The notes under the pieces were generated by a model that saw only the letters and a list, made by a program, of their open reading frames with translations, made no database searches and was not told the DNA's origin. A program made the translations under genes and the position numbers. Below, in pieces: positions 1 through 8,296 of a stretch of 64,000 nt of DNA. Numbering within the stretch: position 1 is the first letter of the stretch; each line of letters begins with the position of its first letter. Origin of the DNA: Actinospineispora acaciae DSM 45401 (GTDB lineage: Bacteria; Actinomycetota; Actinomycetes; Mycobacteriales; Pseudonocardiaceae); contig NZ_JIAI01000001.1 in assembly GCF_000620785.1 (NCBI RefSeq), positions 248,001 to 312,000 on the forward strand. The letters run 5' to 3'.

Positions 1-506
1 TACCAGGTGGACACGTGGGTGCCCATCGCGACGATCGCGTACGAGTGCAGCCGGGCGTCGATGACCTTGGCCCGGCCGGTCTCCGCGAGCCGCGCCACCA
101 GGTCACGGATGATCGTCTCGTACTGGTCCCGCTTGGCGATCACCTTGCGGCGGTCCTTGGGCGGCAGCGAGCGCAGCTCGGAGTTGCCGATGAACACCTC
201 GCGGGCCCGGTCGGCGTGGAACCGGATGTGGCAGTCGATGCTCGCGCGCAGGCAGTCCAGCGGGTCCTCGCGGCCGCGCAGCACCGCGCGCTGGGCGGCC
301 AGCAGGTCGTCCATGATCCCGATCATCAGGCCGCTGAGCAGCTCTTCCTTGCCGCTGATGTGGTTGTAGAGGCTGCCCACCTGGATGCCGACCTTCGCGG
401 CCACCTGGCGCAGCGACGTCGCCTCGTAGCCGTGCTGGTAGAACAGCTCCTCGGCGGCCTGGCGGATGGCGTCGGCGGTGCGCACCCCGCCGGTCGGACG
501 TGGCAT
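1..506 (-). CDS. TetR-family transcriptional regulator (3' end outside window)
   Basis: The visible 168 codons start MPRPTGGVRTADAIRQAAEE and carry a TetR N-terminal helix-turn-helix at about residues 10-55 (TSLRQVAAKVGIQVGSLYNH), followed by the start of a helical ligand-binding domain. The gene runs off the left edge, so the C-terminus is missing. It is the last gene of a minus-strand run behind the acyl-CoA genes at 578-4447 and is separated from the SDR gene by only 71 bp. That gap holds palindromes that look like its own operators. I infer a local repressor that responds to an acyl-CoA or aromatic-CoA ligand; the ligand cannot be read from the sequence. Confidence 0.9.
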   Translation of the reverse strand, partial: MPRPTGGVRTADAIRQAAEELFYQHGYEATSLRQVAAKVGIQVGSLYNHISGKEELLSGLMIGIMDDLLAAQRAVLRGREDPLDCLRASIDCHIRFHADRAREVFIGNSELRSLPPKDRRKVIAKRDQYETIIRDLVARLAETGRAKVIDARLHSYAIVAMGTHVSTW

Positions 507-551
507 GGGAGTTTCTCCGTTCGGACCGTCCGCCGCCAGGGTCGTGGCAGG

Positions 552-578
552 CGAACGATCGATAGTTCGTTACGAACT
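552..578. promoter_or_regulatory. Overlapping palindromes, candidate TetR operator
   Basis: CGAAC(8)GTTCG at 552-569 and the perfect AGTTCGttaCGAACT at 564-578 overlap each other. They lie between the SDR stop and the TetR start, which suits autoregulation. Similar CGAAC/GTTCG or CAAAC/GTTTG elements recur at 4471-4490, 5204-5217 and 6296-6309. Confidence 0.5.
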
Positions 579-1312
579 CATCCTACGGACATTCCGCCGT
601 CGACCGCGATGACCTGGCCGGTGACCCACTCGTCGGCGATCAGGCGGGAGATCCACAGTGCCACCTCGGCGGTGGTGCCGACCCGGCCGAGCGGGATGTC
701 CGCGGCCCGCCGCTCCAGCAACGCCCGTACCGCGTCGGGGTCCATGCCCGCCGAGGTGTAGATCTCGGTGCCGATCGGCCCCGGCGCCAGCGCGTTCACC
801 CGCACCCGGTGCGGGGCCAGCTCCAGCGCCCAGCACCGGGTCAGGTGCGCAACGGCCGCCTTGGACGCGGCGTAGTGCGCGTTCGTCGCGCTGGCCCGCA
901 GCCCGACCGTGCTGGACAGGTTCACCACCGCGCCCCTGCTGGCCACCAGCATCGGCAGCAGCGCCTGGGTGACGACGGTGGTGCCGACGACGTTGACGTC
1001 GAACAGGGTCCGCACCGCCTCCGGCGCCACCTCCGCGACCGGCCCGACCAGGAAGATCCCGGCCGAGTTGACCACGAAGTCCACCCGGCCCCAGCGCTCG
1101 CCCACCGCCGCCGCGGCCGCGCTGACCTGCTCGGCGTCGGTGACGTCCACGGCTTCGGTGATCGCGTCGGGCGTGCCGTCCAGCCAGGACAGCGACTCCG
1201 CGCGCCGGTCCCAGCCGGCGATCCGAGCCCCGTCGGCGAGCAGCCGCTCGGCCGCCGCCCGCCCGATCCCGGAACCGGCGCCCGTGACCACCCCGACCGG
1301 CGCCTCGCTCAC
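578..1312 (-). CDS. SDR-family oxidoreductase
   Basis: A 244-residue classical short-chain dehydrogenase/reductase. The Rossmann motif TGAGSGIG is at residues 10-17, NSAG at 82-85, the catalytic Ser near 133-134, and Tyr147/Lys151 in YAASK. It ends in the usual VDGG segment. The start overlaps the MaoC stop by 4 nt (ATGA), so it is translationally coupled to the acyl-CoA operon. It probably oxidises a hydroxyacyl-CoA or related hydroxyl intermediate made by the hydratase and lyase upstream. The substrate is inferred from context only. Confidence 0.88.
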   Translation of the reverse strand: MSEAPVGVVTGAGSGIGRAAAERLLADGARIAGWDRRAESLSWLDGTPDAITEAVDVTDAEQVSAAAAAVGERWGRVDFVVNSAGIFLVGPVAEVAPEAVRTLFDVNVVGTTVVTQALLPMLVASRGAVVNLSSTVGLRASATNAHYAASKAAVAHLTRCWALELAPHRVRVNALAPGPIGTEIYTSAGMDPDAVRALLERRAADIPLGRVGTTAEVALWISRLIADEWVTGQVIAVDGGMSVG

Positions 1313-1764
1313 GGCTTGCGTTTCATCAGGGCCGCGCGCCGGGCCTTGCAGACCAGGACGTCGCGCTGGTTGAACGCCCGGTGCTCCAGCGTGACGATGC
1401 CGGTGTCCGGGCGGCTCTTCGACGCGCGGGTGGCCAGCACCTCGGTCTCCACCCGGATGGTGTCGCCGATCAGCACCGGGTGCGGGAACGTCACGTCCTC
1501 GAAGCCGAGGTTGCCCAGCGTGGTGCCGAGGGTCAGGTCCGCGACGTGGATGCCGGCCACCAGCCCGAGGGTGAACACGCTGTTCACGATCCTGGTGCCG
1601 AACATCGAGTCCTTGGCGAACTCCTCGTCCAGGTGCAGCGGCTGCGGGTTCATGGTCAGCGTGGTGAACAGCAGGTTGTCGGTCTCGGTGACGGTGCGGG
1701 TGACGGCGTGGCGCACCACGTCGCCGACCACGAACTCCTCGAAGTACCTGCCCGCCATGGTCAT
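1309..1764 (-). CDS. MaoC-like acyl-CoA hydratase
   Basis: A 151-residue single hot-dog protein with the MaoC pattern: an FEEF start, a central N-x-Q-P-L-H-L-D segment, and a GTRIVNS stretch before the central helix. Family members hydrate 2-enoyl-CoA thioesters. Similar genes beside CitE-like lyases, such as mesaconyl-CoA hydratase, supply a beta-hydroxyacyl-CoA to the lyase. The ATG at 1764 overlaps the upstream lyase stop (ATGA); a second ATG two codons downstream is also possible. Operon position supports a linked hydratase-lyase pair. Confidence 0.85.
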   Translation of the reverse strand: MTMAGRYFEEFVVGDVVRHAVTRTVTETDNLLFTTLTMNPQPLHLDEEFAKDSMFGTRIVNSVFTLGLVAGIHVADLTLGTTLGNLGFEDVTFPHPVLIGDTIRVETEVLATRASKSRPDTGIVTLEHRAFNQRDVLVCKARRAALMKRKP

Positions 1765-2639
1765 CCCTCCCGCTCGTCGGCGCCGGCCAGGACCTGGCGG
1801 GCGTGCAGCACGTGCGCCAGGTCGATGTGCTCGCCCTCGAACATGACGGCGCCGGAGCCCGCCTCGGCGCCCCGCTCGTACGCCGCGACCAGCCGGCGCA
1901 GCCGCTCCACGGTGGCCGGGCTGGGCGCGTACACCTCGTTCACGGTCGCCACGTGCGACGGGTGGATGAGCACCTGGCCGCCGTATCCGAGGTCCCGGTT
2001 CGCCTCCGCGAACGCCCGCAGGCCGTCCAGGTCGCCGATGTCCTGCCACAGCCCGATCACGACGTGGCGCAGGCCGGCCGAGCGCGCGGCCAGCACGACC
2101 TTGCTGCGCAGGTACAGCGTCTCCAGGCCGGCCGGCGTCCAGTGGAAGCCGACCTCCCGGGAGGCGTCGGTGTCCTTCGCGGCGGCGGCCATCAGCCCGG
2201 CCACCCGGGGCGCGGCGGCGATCTCGTCCACCGAGGTGAGCGAGCGCGCGGTCTCCAGCGAGGGGAGCAGCGCCACGCCGCCCCGGGGCATGCCGCGCTC
2301 GATCTCGGCCGCACCGACCAGCGCGTCGAACGCCACCACGTCGTCGCGGCCGTAGATCTTGGGCAGCAGCAGCGCGTCCACGCCGGGGCGGACCACGGCG
2401 GCCACGTCCCTGCCGAACAGGTCGGACTCCAGCGGGTTGACCCGGACCACGATGCCGGTCGGGCCGCCGGCCAGCCTGTCGACTGTCGCGGCCACGTGCT
2501 CGCGGGCGGCGTCCTTCGCCTCCGGCGGCACCGCGTCCTCGAGGTCCAGGATGAGCGCGTGCGCGCCGGCGCGGACGGCCTTGTCGGCCCAGTCCGGCTT
2601 GTGGCCGGGCACGAACAGCAGCGAGCGGTACGGTCTCAC
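1761..2639 (-). CDS. HpcH/CitE-family CoA-ester lyase
   Basis: A 292-residue TIM-barrel protein of the CitE/malyl-CoA lyase type. It begins with the family signature RSLLFVPG, then LDLEDAVPP with the metal-binding acidic residues, a LLPKIYG strand, and SLETA with the conserved Glu. Family members cleave malyl-, citramalyl- or beta-methylmalyl-CoA with Mg2+. It overlaps both neighbours by 4 nt, so carboxylase, lyase, hydratase and SDR should be made from one transcript. Citramalyl-CoA-type cleavage during branched acyl-CoA breakdown is a reasonable inference. Confidence 0.87.
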   Translation of the reverse strand: MRPYRSLLFVPGHKPDWADKAVRAGAHALILDLEDAVPPEAKDAAREHVAATVDRLAGGPTGIVVRVNPLESDLFGRDVAAVVRPGVDALLLPKIYGRDDVVAFDALVGAAEIERGMPRGGVALLPSLETARSLTSVDEIAAAPRVAGLMAAAAKDTDASREVGFHWTPAGLETLYLRSKVVLAARSAGLRHVVIGLWQDIGDLDGLRAFAEANRDLGYGGQVLIHPSHVATVNEVYAPSPATVERLRRLVAAYERGAEAGSGAVMFEGEHIDLAHVLHARQVLAGADEREG

Positions 2640-4447
2640 GTGGGCTCCTTGACGGCCTCTGTCTCGGTGTCGGCTCTGTCCAGGACGGCCAGCTCGGCGC
2701 CGGCGGCGACCACGTCACCGACCGTCACGGTGACCGTGCCGACCACGCCGTCGGTGGTGGCGCGGACGGGGTTCTCCATCTTCATCGCCTCCACCACGAA
2801 CAGCACCTGTCCGGCCGTGACCACGTCGCCCGGGGCGGCGTTCACGGCGATCACTGTGCCCTGCATCGGGCTGGTGAGCGATCCGGTGGCCGTGGCGGCG
2901 GTGGCGTTGCGGGTGGGGCGGCGGCGCGGGCCGTCCACGGGTGGCCTCGCGGTGTCCGCCCGGGCCGGCGGTGGGCGTTCTCCGAGGTAGGGCACGTGGT
3001 AGCGGCGGCCCGCGACCCAGACCGTGCGGCGGTCCTCGGGTTCGGGCTCGGGTTCCGGGCCGGCGGGCAGCTCGACGGTCGACTCCAGCCAGCGGGTGGT
3101 CATCCGGGCGGCCGCGAAGTCGGGGTGCGCCAGCACGGCGCGCGCGGCCGGGACCGTCGTCGGCACCCCGGCGACCACGAGCTCGTCCAGCGCGCCGAGC
3201 GTGCGCCGGATCGCGGTCTCCCGATCCGGCGCCCACACCACGAGCTTGCCGATCATGCTGTCGTAGTGCGGCGGGACCTCGTCGCCGGACCGGTAGCCGG
3301 AGTCGAACCGCACGCCGGGGTTCGGCGGTACGTGCAGCCGCTCGATGCGTCCGGGGCTCGGGACGAACAGGCCGCTGGCGGGGTCCTCGGCATTGATCCG
3401 GCATTCGATCGCGTGCCCGCGCGGGACCAGGTCGGAACCGGTCGGGAGCAGGGGCTCGCCGGCGGCGATCCGCAGCTGTTCGGCGACCAGGTCCACGCCG
3501 AGCACCGCCTCGGTCACCGGGTGCTCCACCTGGATCCGGGTGTTCATCTCCAGGAAGTAGAACCGCTCGCCGTCCAGCAGGTACTCGACGGTGCCGGCGC
3601 CGAGGTAGCCGACCGCGCCGGCCAGCCGCAGCGCCGCCTCGGCCATGGCGGTCCGCACCGCCGCCGGCAGGCCGGGCGCGGGCGACTCCTCGACCAGCTT
3701 CTGGTGCCTGCGCTGCACCGAGCAGTCCCGGTCGCCCAGGCAGGCCAGGCCGCCGTGGGCGTCCGCGAGCACCTGGACCTCGACGTGGCGGGCCGCCGGG
3801 AGGTAGCGCTCCAGGTACACCTCGGGGTCGCCGAACGCCGCGCCGGCCTCCCGGCGGGCGGCCTCCAGGCCCTGGTCGGCGCCGGCGGGCGACTCGACGA
3901 TCCGCATGCCGCGCCCGCCGCCGCCGTGCGACGCCTTGACCGCGATCGGGTAGCCGTGCTCGGCGCCGAACGCGCGGACCTGGTCGGCGGTGGTGACCGG
4001 CTCGACGGTGCCGGGCGCCAGCGGGACCCGGGCGTCGGTCGCGATCCGCCGTGCGGCGATCTTGTCGCCCATCGCCTCGATGGCGCTCGGCGGCGGTCCG
4101 ACGAAGGTCAGGCCGGCGTGCTCGACCGCGCGGGCGAACTCGGCGTTCTCGGCCAGGAAGCCGTAGCCGGGATGCACCGCCCGTACCCCGGTGGCCTTCG
4201 CGGCGTCGATGATCTTGTCGACGTTGAGGTAGCTCTGTGACGGCGGGTCGTCTCCGAGGGGGACGGCCTCGTCGGCGAGCCGGACGTGCAGGGCGTCGGC
4301 GTCCGAGGGGGAGTGCACGGCGACGCTCGCGATGCCGAGCTCGGCGCAGGTACGCATGATCCGGACCGCGATCTCGCCGCGGTTCGCGACCAGCACTTTC
4401 CCCAGCGGTACCGGACCTTGGCGGTCCGAGGTTCGGGGCATGGGCAC
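2636..4447 (-). CDS. Acyl-CoA carboxylase alpha subunit (biotin carboxylase plus BCCP)
   Basis: 603 residues. The N-terminal biotin carboxylase domain (KVLVANRGEIAVRI near residue 17, the glycine-rich ATP loop GGGGRGMRIV, and EMNTRIQVEHPVTE) is joined to a biotinyl carrier domain whose EAMKMEN places the biotin Lys near residue 556. It carboxylates biotin with ATP and bicarbonate for a partner carboxyltransferase. No beta subunit is encoded in this window, so the partner must lie elsewhere. It is first in the operon; the minus-strand -10 TAGCGT at 4499-4494 and a palindromic element lie just upstream. A start two codons later is possible. Confidence 0.92.
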   Translation of the reverse strand: MPMPRTSDRQGPVPLGKVLVANRGEIAVRIMRTCAELGIASVAVHSPSDADALHVRLADEAVPLGDDPPSQSYLNVDKIIDAAKATGVRAVHPGYGFLAENAEFARAVEHAGLTFVGPPPSAIEAMGDKIAARRIATDARVPLAPGTVEPVTTADQVRAFGAEHGYPIAVKASHGGGGRGMRIVESPAGADQGLEAARREAGAAFGDPEVYLERYLPAARHVEVQVLADAHGGLACLGDRDCSVQRRHQKLVEESPAPGLPAAVRTAMAEAALRLAGAVGYLGAGTVEYLLDGERFYFLEMNTRIQVEHPVTEAVLGVDLVAEQLRIAAGEPLLPTGSDLVPRGHAIECRINAEDPASGLFVPSPGRIERLHVPPNPGVRFDSGYRSGDEVPPHYDSMIGKLVVWAPDRETAIRRTLGALDELVVAGVPTTVPAARAVLAHPDFAAARMTTRWLESTVELPAGPEPEPEPEDRRTVWVAGRRYHVPYLGERPPPARADTARPPVDGPRRRPTRNATAATATGSLTSPMQGTVIAVNAAPGDVVTAGQVLFVVEAMKMENPVRATTDGVVGTVTVTVGDVVAAGAELAVLDRADTETEAVKEPT

Positions 4448-4470
4448 CCAGCTCTCGTCGTGTCACCAAA

Positions 4471-4499
4471 GCGAACGTGCGCTTGTTTGCCCAACGCTA
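4471..4499 (-). promoter_or_regulatory. Promoter and putative operator of the carboxylase operon
   Basis: Read on the minus strand, TAGCGT (4499-4494) is a good -10 hexamer. It is followed by an imperfect palindrome with half-sites GCAAACAA and ACGTTCGC. The plus-strand octamer TTGTTTGC here recurs exactly at 6303-6310 upstream of the symporter operon, which suggests one regulator for both. Confidence 0.45.
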
Positions 4500-4622
4500 G
4501 AGCGCCGCGGCGTGCCGGTCAAGGCGGCTCGTGGCCGTCGCCCCGGGCGTCGCACACACCGCGTGGTCGCGGCACACAGGTTGGGTCGTGTGTGCGGCGG
4601 CGACTGGCTGTGTGCGGCGCGT

Positions 4623-5111
4623 CTACTCGGGGTGGTGGGTGGCGAACCAGGTGATCCAGCGGCGTTGGGCTCGGGTCTCGACGGCGCGCGGGCGGTAGTT
4701 GGAGCGGGTCCAGGCGACGGCGTCGGCGGCGGGGTGGCCGGCGAGGACGGCCATGCAGGCGATCACCGTTCCGGTCCTGCCGACGCCTCCGCCGCAGGCC
4801 ACCTCGACGAGCTGTCCGGAGCGGGCGAGCCGGTATGCGTGGTGGATCGCGCCGGCGGCGGCCGGGGCGTCGCGCGGGGTGCGGAAGTCGGGCCAGTCGA
4901 TCCAGTCCGCCGGCCAGTCGGGGCGCCAGGCGTGGGCGCGGGCGCGAGCCCGGAGCAGCCGCGAGATCGGCCCGCTCGGCGCGTCCGGAGGCCGGCCGAG
5001 GTAGAGGCCGTAGGTGGGGTGTGGCCCCGGCGGAACCGACGCGCGGCGTCCCCGCCCGCGTACCGCCGTCCCGTCCGGCAACGTGATCGCACCGGTGAGT
5101 CGGTCGCTCAT
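4623..5111 (-). CDS. Dual-specificity / tyrosine phosphatase-like protein
   Basis: 162 residues from the ATG at 5111; an in-frame ATG nine bases upstream is also possible. The C-terminal half has a Cys-X5-Arg phosphatase loop, VACGGGVGRTGT, with Cys106 and Arg112. Ala replaces the usual His before the Cys, as in a subset of actinobacterial homologs. W-D-W/F-P-D-F-R-x-P upstream resembles the general-acid loop region. Soluble; no signal peptide. It stands alone and convergent to nothing, with its promoter region shared with the divergent cupin gene. The substrate is unknown. Confidence 0.8.
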   Translation of the reverse strand: MSDRLTGAITLPDGTAVRGRGRRASVPPGPHPTYGLYLGRPPDAPSGPISRLLRARARAHAWRPDWPADWIDWPDFRTPRDAPAAAGAIHHAYRLARSGQLVEVACGGGVGRTGTVIACMAVLAGHPAADAVAWTRSNYRPRAVETRAQRRWITWFATHHPE

Positions 5112-5183
5112 GGGTCGCATCCTGCCAGCGTCGTCCCGGTGCCGGGCGACGGCCGAGTCGGCGGTTCCGGTGCGTCTCGACAA

Positions 5184-5217
5184 AACGAGCAATCGTTCGC
5201 TAGCGTGAACGTTCGCG
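5184..5217 (+). promoter_or_regulatory. Promoter with two CGAAC-type palindromes upstream of the cupin gene
   Basis: The -10 candidate TAGCGT lies at 5201-5206. CGAGCaatCGTTCG precedes it, and a GAACGTTC-centred palindrome (CGTGAACGTTCGCG, 5204-5217, one mismatch) overlaps and follows it. A repressor bound here would block transcription start. The leader to the ATG is about 70 nt. Confidence 0.5.
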
Positions 5218-5283
5218 CAGGCCAATGCGGGTGTGGCCGCATGTCGTGTGCGCGCTGGATGCGGATTCGGAGGAGGACAGAGC

Positions 5284-5709
5284 ATGGCCGAGCAGGACGT
5301 CCCGGTCGTCACGCGCAAGGGCAAGGAGCACGCCGACACGGCGCAGTCCGGCGGTGCCGTCCGGGTTTCCGGCGTGGGGCCCGCGCACACCCCGGCGACC
5401 CGGATCTGGTTCGGGCGGGTCAGCAACGAGCCCGGCTACCGTTCGCTGCCGCACCACCACGGGGAGGCGGAGACCGGCGGGTACGTCCTGTCCGGCCGGG
5501 GGCGCATCTACTACGGCGAGGACTACGCCGAGTACCAAGATCTCGAAGAGGGCGACTTCGTCTTCGTGCCGCCGTACATGCCGCACGTCGAGGCGAACAT
5601 GAGCGTGACCGAGGACCTGGTCTGGCTCACCGCCCGTACCCCCGACAACATCGTGGTCAACCTCCCCGAGGTGGACGACAGCACGCTCGCCGGATACCGG
5701 CGCGCCTGA
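5284..5709 (+). CDS. Cupin-domain protein
   Basis: 141 residues starting at the ATG at 5284, preceded by GGAGG at 5271-5275. A single cupin barrel shows motif 1 as HHHGEAETGGYVLSGRG and motif 2 as DFVFVPPYMPHVEANM, so the metal-binding His and Glu residues are present. Members bind a metal and act as small oxygenases, isomerases or sensors; the exact reaction is not evident. It is monocistronic as far as can be seen. The palindromic promoter ties it to the candidate TetR regulon of the flanking acyl-CoA operon. Confidence 0.82.
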   Translation: MAEQDVPVVTRKGKEHADTAQSGGAVRVSGVGPAHTPATRIWFGRVSNEPGYRSLPHHHGEAETGGYVLSGRGRIYYGEDYAEYQDLEEGDFVFVPPYMPHVEANMSVTEDLVWLTARTPDNIVVNLPEVDDSTLAGYRRA

Positions 5710-5813
5710 CCGCTTCGCGGCGTCCGGCGAACCTGTGCGCGCGGACGTCGAGGCCGAGATTGACGGCACCGCGCGCCATGCCGAGGATGGGGGCACCCCA
5801 CAGCGGAGGCGGC

Positions 5814-6152
5814 ATGACCGATCGCGGAGGGCATTACGACAACGGGTGGTCGCCCGGTGGCCACCCCGCGCGGCACCCCGGCCCGTACGGCCCGCCGCCG
5901 GGCGCGAGCTTCCCACCTCCGGTCGCCCCATACGCGGACGGTCCGGATCGGCGCCGGTCGCTGCGCGCGTTGTGGCTGTCGCTGGCGGCGTTCGGGCTGC
6001 TTCTGGTCGTCGCCTTCGGGCTGCTGTTGGTGGCGCTGGTGACCGGTATGGCGGCCTGGGCATGGATCTCGGTCGGGATGAGCGTGCTCGCGGGGACAGT
6101 GCTGGTCGGGACCCTGGTGCGGGTTGTGTGGGTCATGGCGCGCCGTCGCTAG
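5814..6152 (+). CDS. Small proline-rich membrane protein, unknown function
   Basis: 112 residues with ATG at 5814 and GGAGG at 5803-5807. The N-terminal 50 residues are rich in Pro, Gly and His (low complexity). Two hydrophobic segments follow, about residues 51-77 and 80-105, and the protein ends in MARRR. The pattern fits a cytosolic proline-rich tail anchored by two membrane helices. I do not recognise a family. Codon use matches the neighbours, which supports a real gene. Confidence 0.65.
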   Translation: MTDRGGHYDNGWSPGGHPARHPGPYGPPPGASFPPPVAPYADGPDRRRSLRALWLSLAAFGLLLVVAFGLLLVALVTGMAAWAWISVGMSVLAGTVLVGTLVRVVWVMARRR

Positions 6153-6281
6153 CTGTCCCGCGGCTGAAACTCGTTACCGCCTCGGACGTCGATGTCGAAC
6201 GAGATCGCGAGGTCGGCGCGGCCGGTGACCCCGCAATGGGACAAGCGCGGGCGAGGCGTTGCGCGGCGGGGCGGCTCACTC

Positions 6282-6310
6282 TACAGTCTCGAAAACAAAC
6301 ATTTGTTTGC
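6282..6310 (+). promoter_or_regulatory. Promoter and palindrome upstream of the symporter operon
   Basis: The -10 candidate TACAGT (6282-6287) is followed at once by the AT-rich palindrome CAAACA-TT-TGTTTG (6296-6309). This is unusually AT-rich for the window. The layout (-10, then operator, then gene) is the same as at 4471-4499 and 5201-5217. Confidence 0.5.
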
Positions 6311-6338
6311 TATGGCGGCTATGACCTCGGAGGTCAGC

Positions 6339-6692
6339 ATGGATCGCCCGCTCGTCACGGATGCCGAGTCGGGCCGAGTGGCACGGCTGCTCGCCCATCC
6401 GAAGATGACCGAGCTGGTCGCCGACCGGCGGCGGTTCTTCGGCTACGCCTGGACGGTGTTCCTCGGCTCGGCGGTCGTGCTGTTCGGCTGGGCGGCGTTC
6501 GCCCCGCGCGGGCTCGGGGTCATGGTGGCGGACGGGCTGAGCCTGGGCCTGGTGCTCGGCGTCGCCTACCTCGGCGTGATCTTCGTGCTCACCGTCCAGT
6601 ACGCCCGGCGGGCCCGCCGCTGGGACGAGCTGGTCGCCGAGCTGCGCGCGGACGCCGGCCTGCCGCGCCGGCGGACGGAGGGCGACCGGTGA
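6339..6692 (+). CDS. DUF485 membrane protein, symporter partner
   Basis: 117 residues from the ATG at 6339, chosen because GGAGG at 6329-6333 is well spaced; ATGs at 6312 and 6321 are in frame. It has the DUF485 pattern: a soluble start with LLAHPKMTELVADRRRF, two membrane helices, and a conserved TVQYARRARRWDELVAEL tail. Such proteins are nearly always encoded directly before acetate/pyruvate-type sodium symporters. The stop overlaps the symporter GTG (GTGA), so the two are translationally coupled. Confidence 0.87.
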   Translation: MDRPLVTDAESGRVARLLAHPKMTELVADRRRFFGYAWTVFLGSAVVLFGWAAFAPRGLGVMVADGLSLGLVLGVAYLGVIFVLTVQYARRARRWDELVAELRADAGLPRRRTEGDR

Positions 6693-8221
6693 ACCCGCTC
6701 GCGCTGCTGGTCAGCACCGTGGTGGTGGCCGCGACCCTGGTCGTCACCTACTACGCGGCCCGCCGGACCCGCACCACCGACGACTTCTGGACGGCGGGCC
6801 GAGGCCTGTCCGGGCGGACCAACGGCCTGGCCATCGCCGGCGACTTCCTGTCCTCGTCCTCCCTGCTCGGCTACGCCGGCCTGGCCTTCCTGTTCGGCCT
6901 CGACGGCTTCCTCTATGCGGCGGCGGCCAGCGGGATCTTCCTGATGGTGCTGTTCCTGGTCGCGGAGAAGATGCGCAACCTCGGCCGCTACACCTTCGCC
7001 GACGCGCTCGCGCTGCGGCTGCGGTCGCGGCCGGTGCGCGCGGTGTCGGCGGTGTCCACGCTGTGCGTGTGCGTGTTCTACCTGCTGGCCCAGCTGGTCG
7101 CGGGCGGCGTGCTGCTCGAGGCGCTGGCCGGGATCGACTTCCGGTGGTCGGTGGTCCTGGCCGCCGTGCTGATGCTGTGTTACGTGTTGTTCGGCGGCAT
7201 GCTGGCCACCACCTGGGTGCAGGTGATCAAGGCGACGCTGGTGATGGCGGTCGTCGTGATGCTGGTGGTGCTGGTGCTCATCCGGGTCGGCCCGAACCCA
7301 CTGGCGGTGGTCCATCAGGCGGTCGGGCAGTCCCCGGCGGGCGAGGCGTTCCTCGGCCCGGGGCTGACCTTCCGCAACCCGTGGAACCTGCTGTCCATGG
7401 CGGTGGCGGTCACGCTCAGCTCGGTCGGGCTGCCGCACGTGCTGATGCGGTTCTTCACCGTCCCGGACGCGCGCGAGGCGCGGCGGTCGGGCGTGTGGGC
7501 GGTCGGCCTGATCGGCGGGTTCAACCTGCTCATCTGTTTCCTCGGCCTGGCGGCGCGGGCGGTGCTCGGCGAGGGCGGGGCCCGGGAGGCCGGCCAGGGC
7601 GGCAACCTGGCGCTGCCCGCGCTGGCCCGGTGGCTGGGCGGCGGGCAGCACACGGTCGGCGGTGACCTGCTGTTGGCGCTGGTCGCGGCCGTCGGCTTCG
7701 CCACGATCCTGGCCGTGACGGCCGGCCTGGTGCTCTCCGCGTCCAGCGCCGTCGCGCACGACCTCTGGACGAACCTGCTGCGCCGGGGCGAGCACGAGGA
7801 GCCGGGGGTGGGACGGGTCGCGGCGGTCGTGGTGGTCGCGATCTCGGTGGCGGCGACGCTGGTGGTGGGGGCGGGCAAGAACGTCACGTTCCTGGCCACG
7901 CTGGCCACCGCGACCGCGGCGAGCGCGAACTTCCCGGTGTTGCTGCTGACCATGGTCTGGCGGCGGATGACGACCCCCGGCGCGATCACCGGCGCGTTGA
8001 CCGGGCTGGTCAGCGCGGTGGTGCTGATCGTGCTGGGGCCGTCGGTGTGGCCGGGCGGCGAGGCGGCGGCGCCGTTCCCGCTGGCGTTCCCGGTGCTGGT
8101 CTCGGTGCCGCTCGGGTTCCTGGGCTGCTGGCTGGGCAGCGTGCTCGGCCGGGAGAAGCCCGACCGGTCGGCGTTCGAGAAGGTCAAGGTGCGCGCGCTG
8201 GTCGGCTCGGACGTCGGCTGA
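6689..8221 (+). CDS. Sodium:solute symporter (ActP-like SSS family)
   Basis: 510 residues from a GTG that overlaps the DUF485 stop. About 13 hydrophobic helices; the conserved TTDDFWTAGRGLSGRTNGLAIAGD segment after helix 1, followed by SSSSLLGYAGLAF, and the SVGLPHVLMRFF motif are hallmarks of the acetate/monocarboxylate branch of the SSS family. It should take up a short carboxylate with sodium. The palindrome at 6296 and the likeness to the promoter elements around the carboxylase operon suggest coordinated uptake and metabolism of an organic acid. Confidence 0.9.
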   Translation: MNPLALLVSTVVVAATLVVTYYAARRTRTTDDFWTAGRGLSGRTNGLAIAGDFLSSSSLLGYAGLAFLFGLDGFLYAAAASGIFLMVLFLVAEKMRNLGRYTFADALALRLRSRPVRAVSAVSTLCVCVFYLLAQLVAGGVLLEALAGIDFRWSVVLAAVLMLCYVLFGGMLATTWVQVIKATLVMAVVVMLVVLVLIRVGPNPLAVVHQAVGQSPAGEAFLGPGLTFRNPWNLLSMAVAVTLSSVGLPHVLMRFFTVPDAREARRSGVWAVGLIGGFNLLICFLGLAARAVLGEGGAREAGQGGNLALPALARWLGGGQHTVGGDLLLALVAAVGFATILAVTAGLVLSASSAVAHDLWTNLLRRGEHEEPGVGRVAAVVVVAISVAATLVVGAGKNVTFLATLATATAASANFPVLLLTMVWRRMTTPGAITGALTGLVSAVVLIVLGPSVWPGGEAAAPFPLAFPVLVSVPLGFLGCWLGSVLGREKPDRSAFEKVKVRALVGSDVG

Positions 8222-8296
8222 ACATCCATCAGATCGGGGCACTCGATGTCTGATCATCCATAGCCGTGGTCGGCGTGCGCTGGTTCACTGCGGCGC

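Noticed and set aside
1309..2718. A 469-codon minus-strand open frame covering the MaoC gene and most of the lyase region
   Set aside because: Only its last 151 codons (the MaoC protein) have a family signature; the rest is an Arg/Gly/Pro-rich shadow of the lyase frame.
4448..4622. Possible small RNA or extra gene between the carboxylase and phosphatase genes
   Set aside because: Apart from the promoter elements at 4471-4499, only CACAC/GTGTG-rich sequence is visible, with no stable hairpin or open frame with an RBS.
8228..8254. ATCAGA/TCTGAT inverted repeat after the symporter gene as a terminator
   Set aside because: Only 6-bp arms with a 15-nt loop, AT-rich and no T-run; too weak to call.
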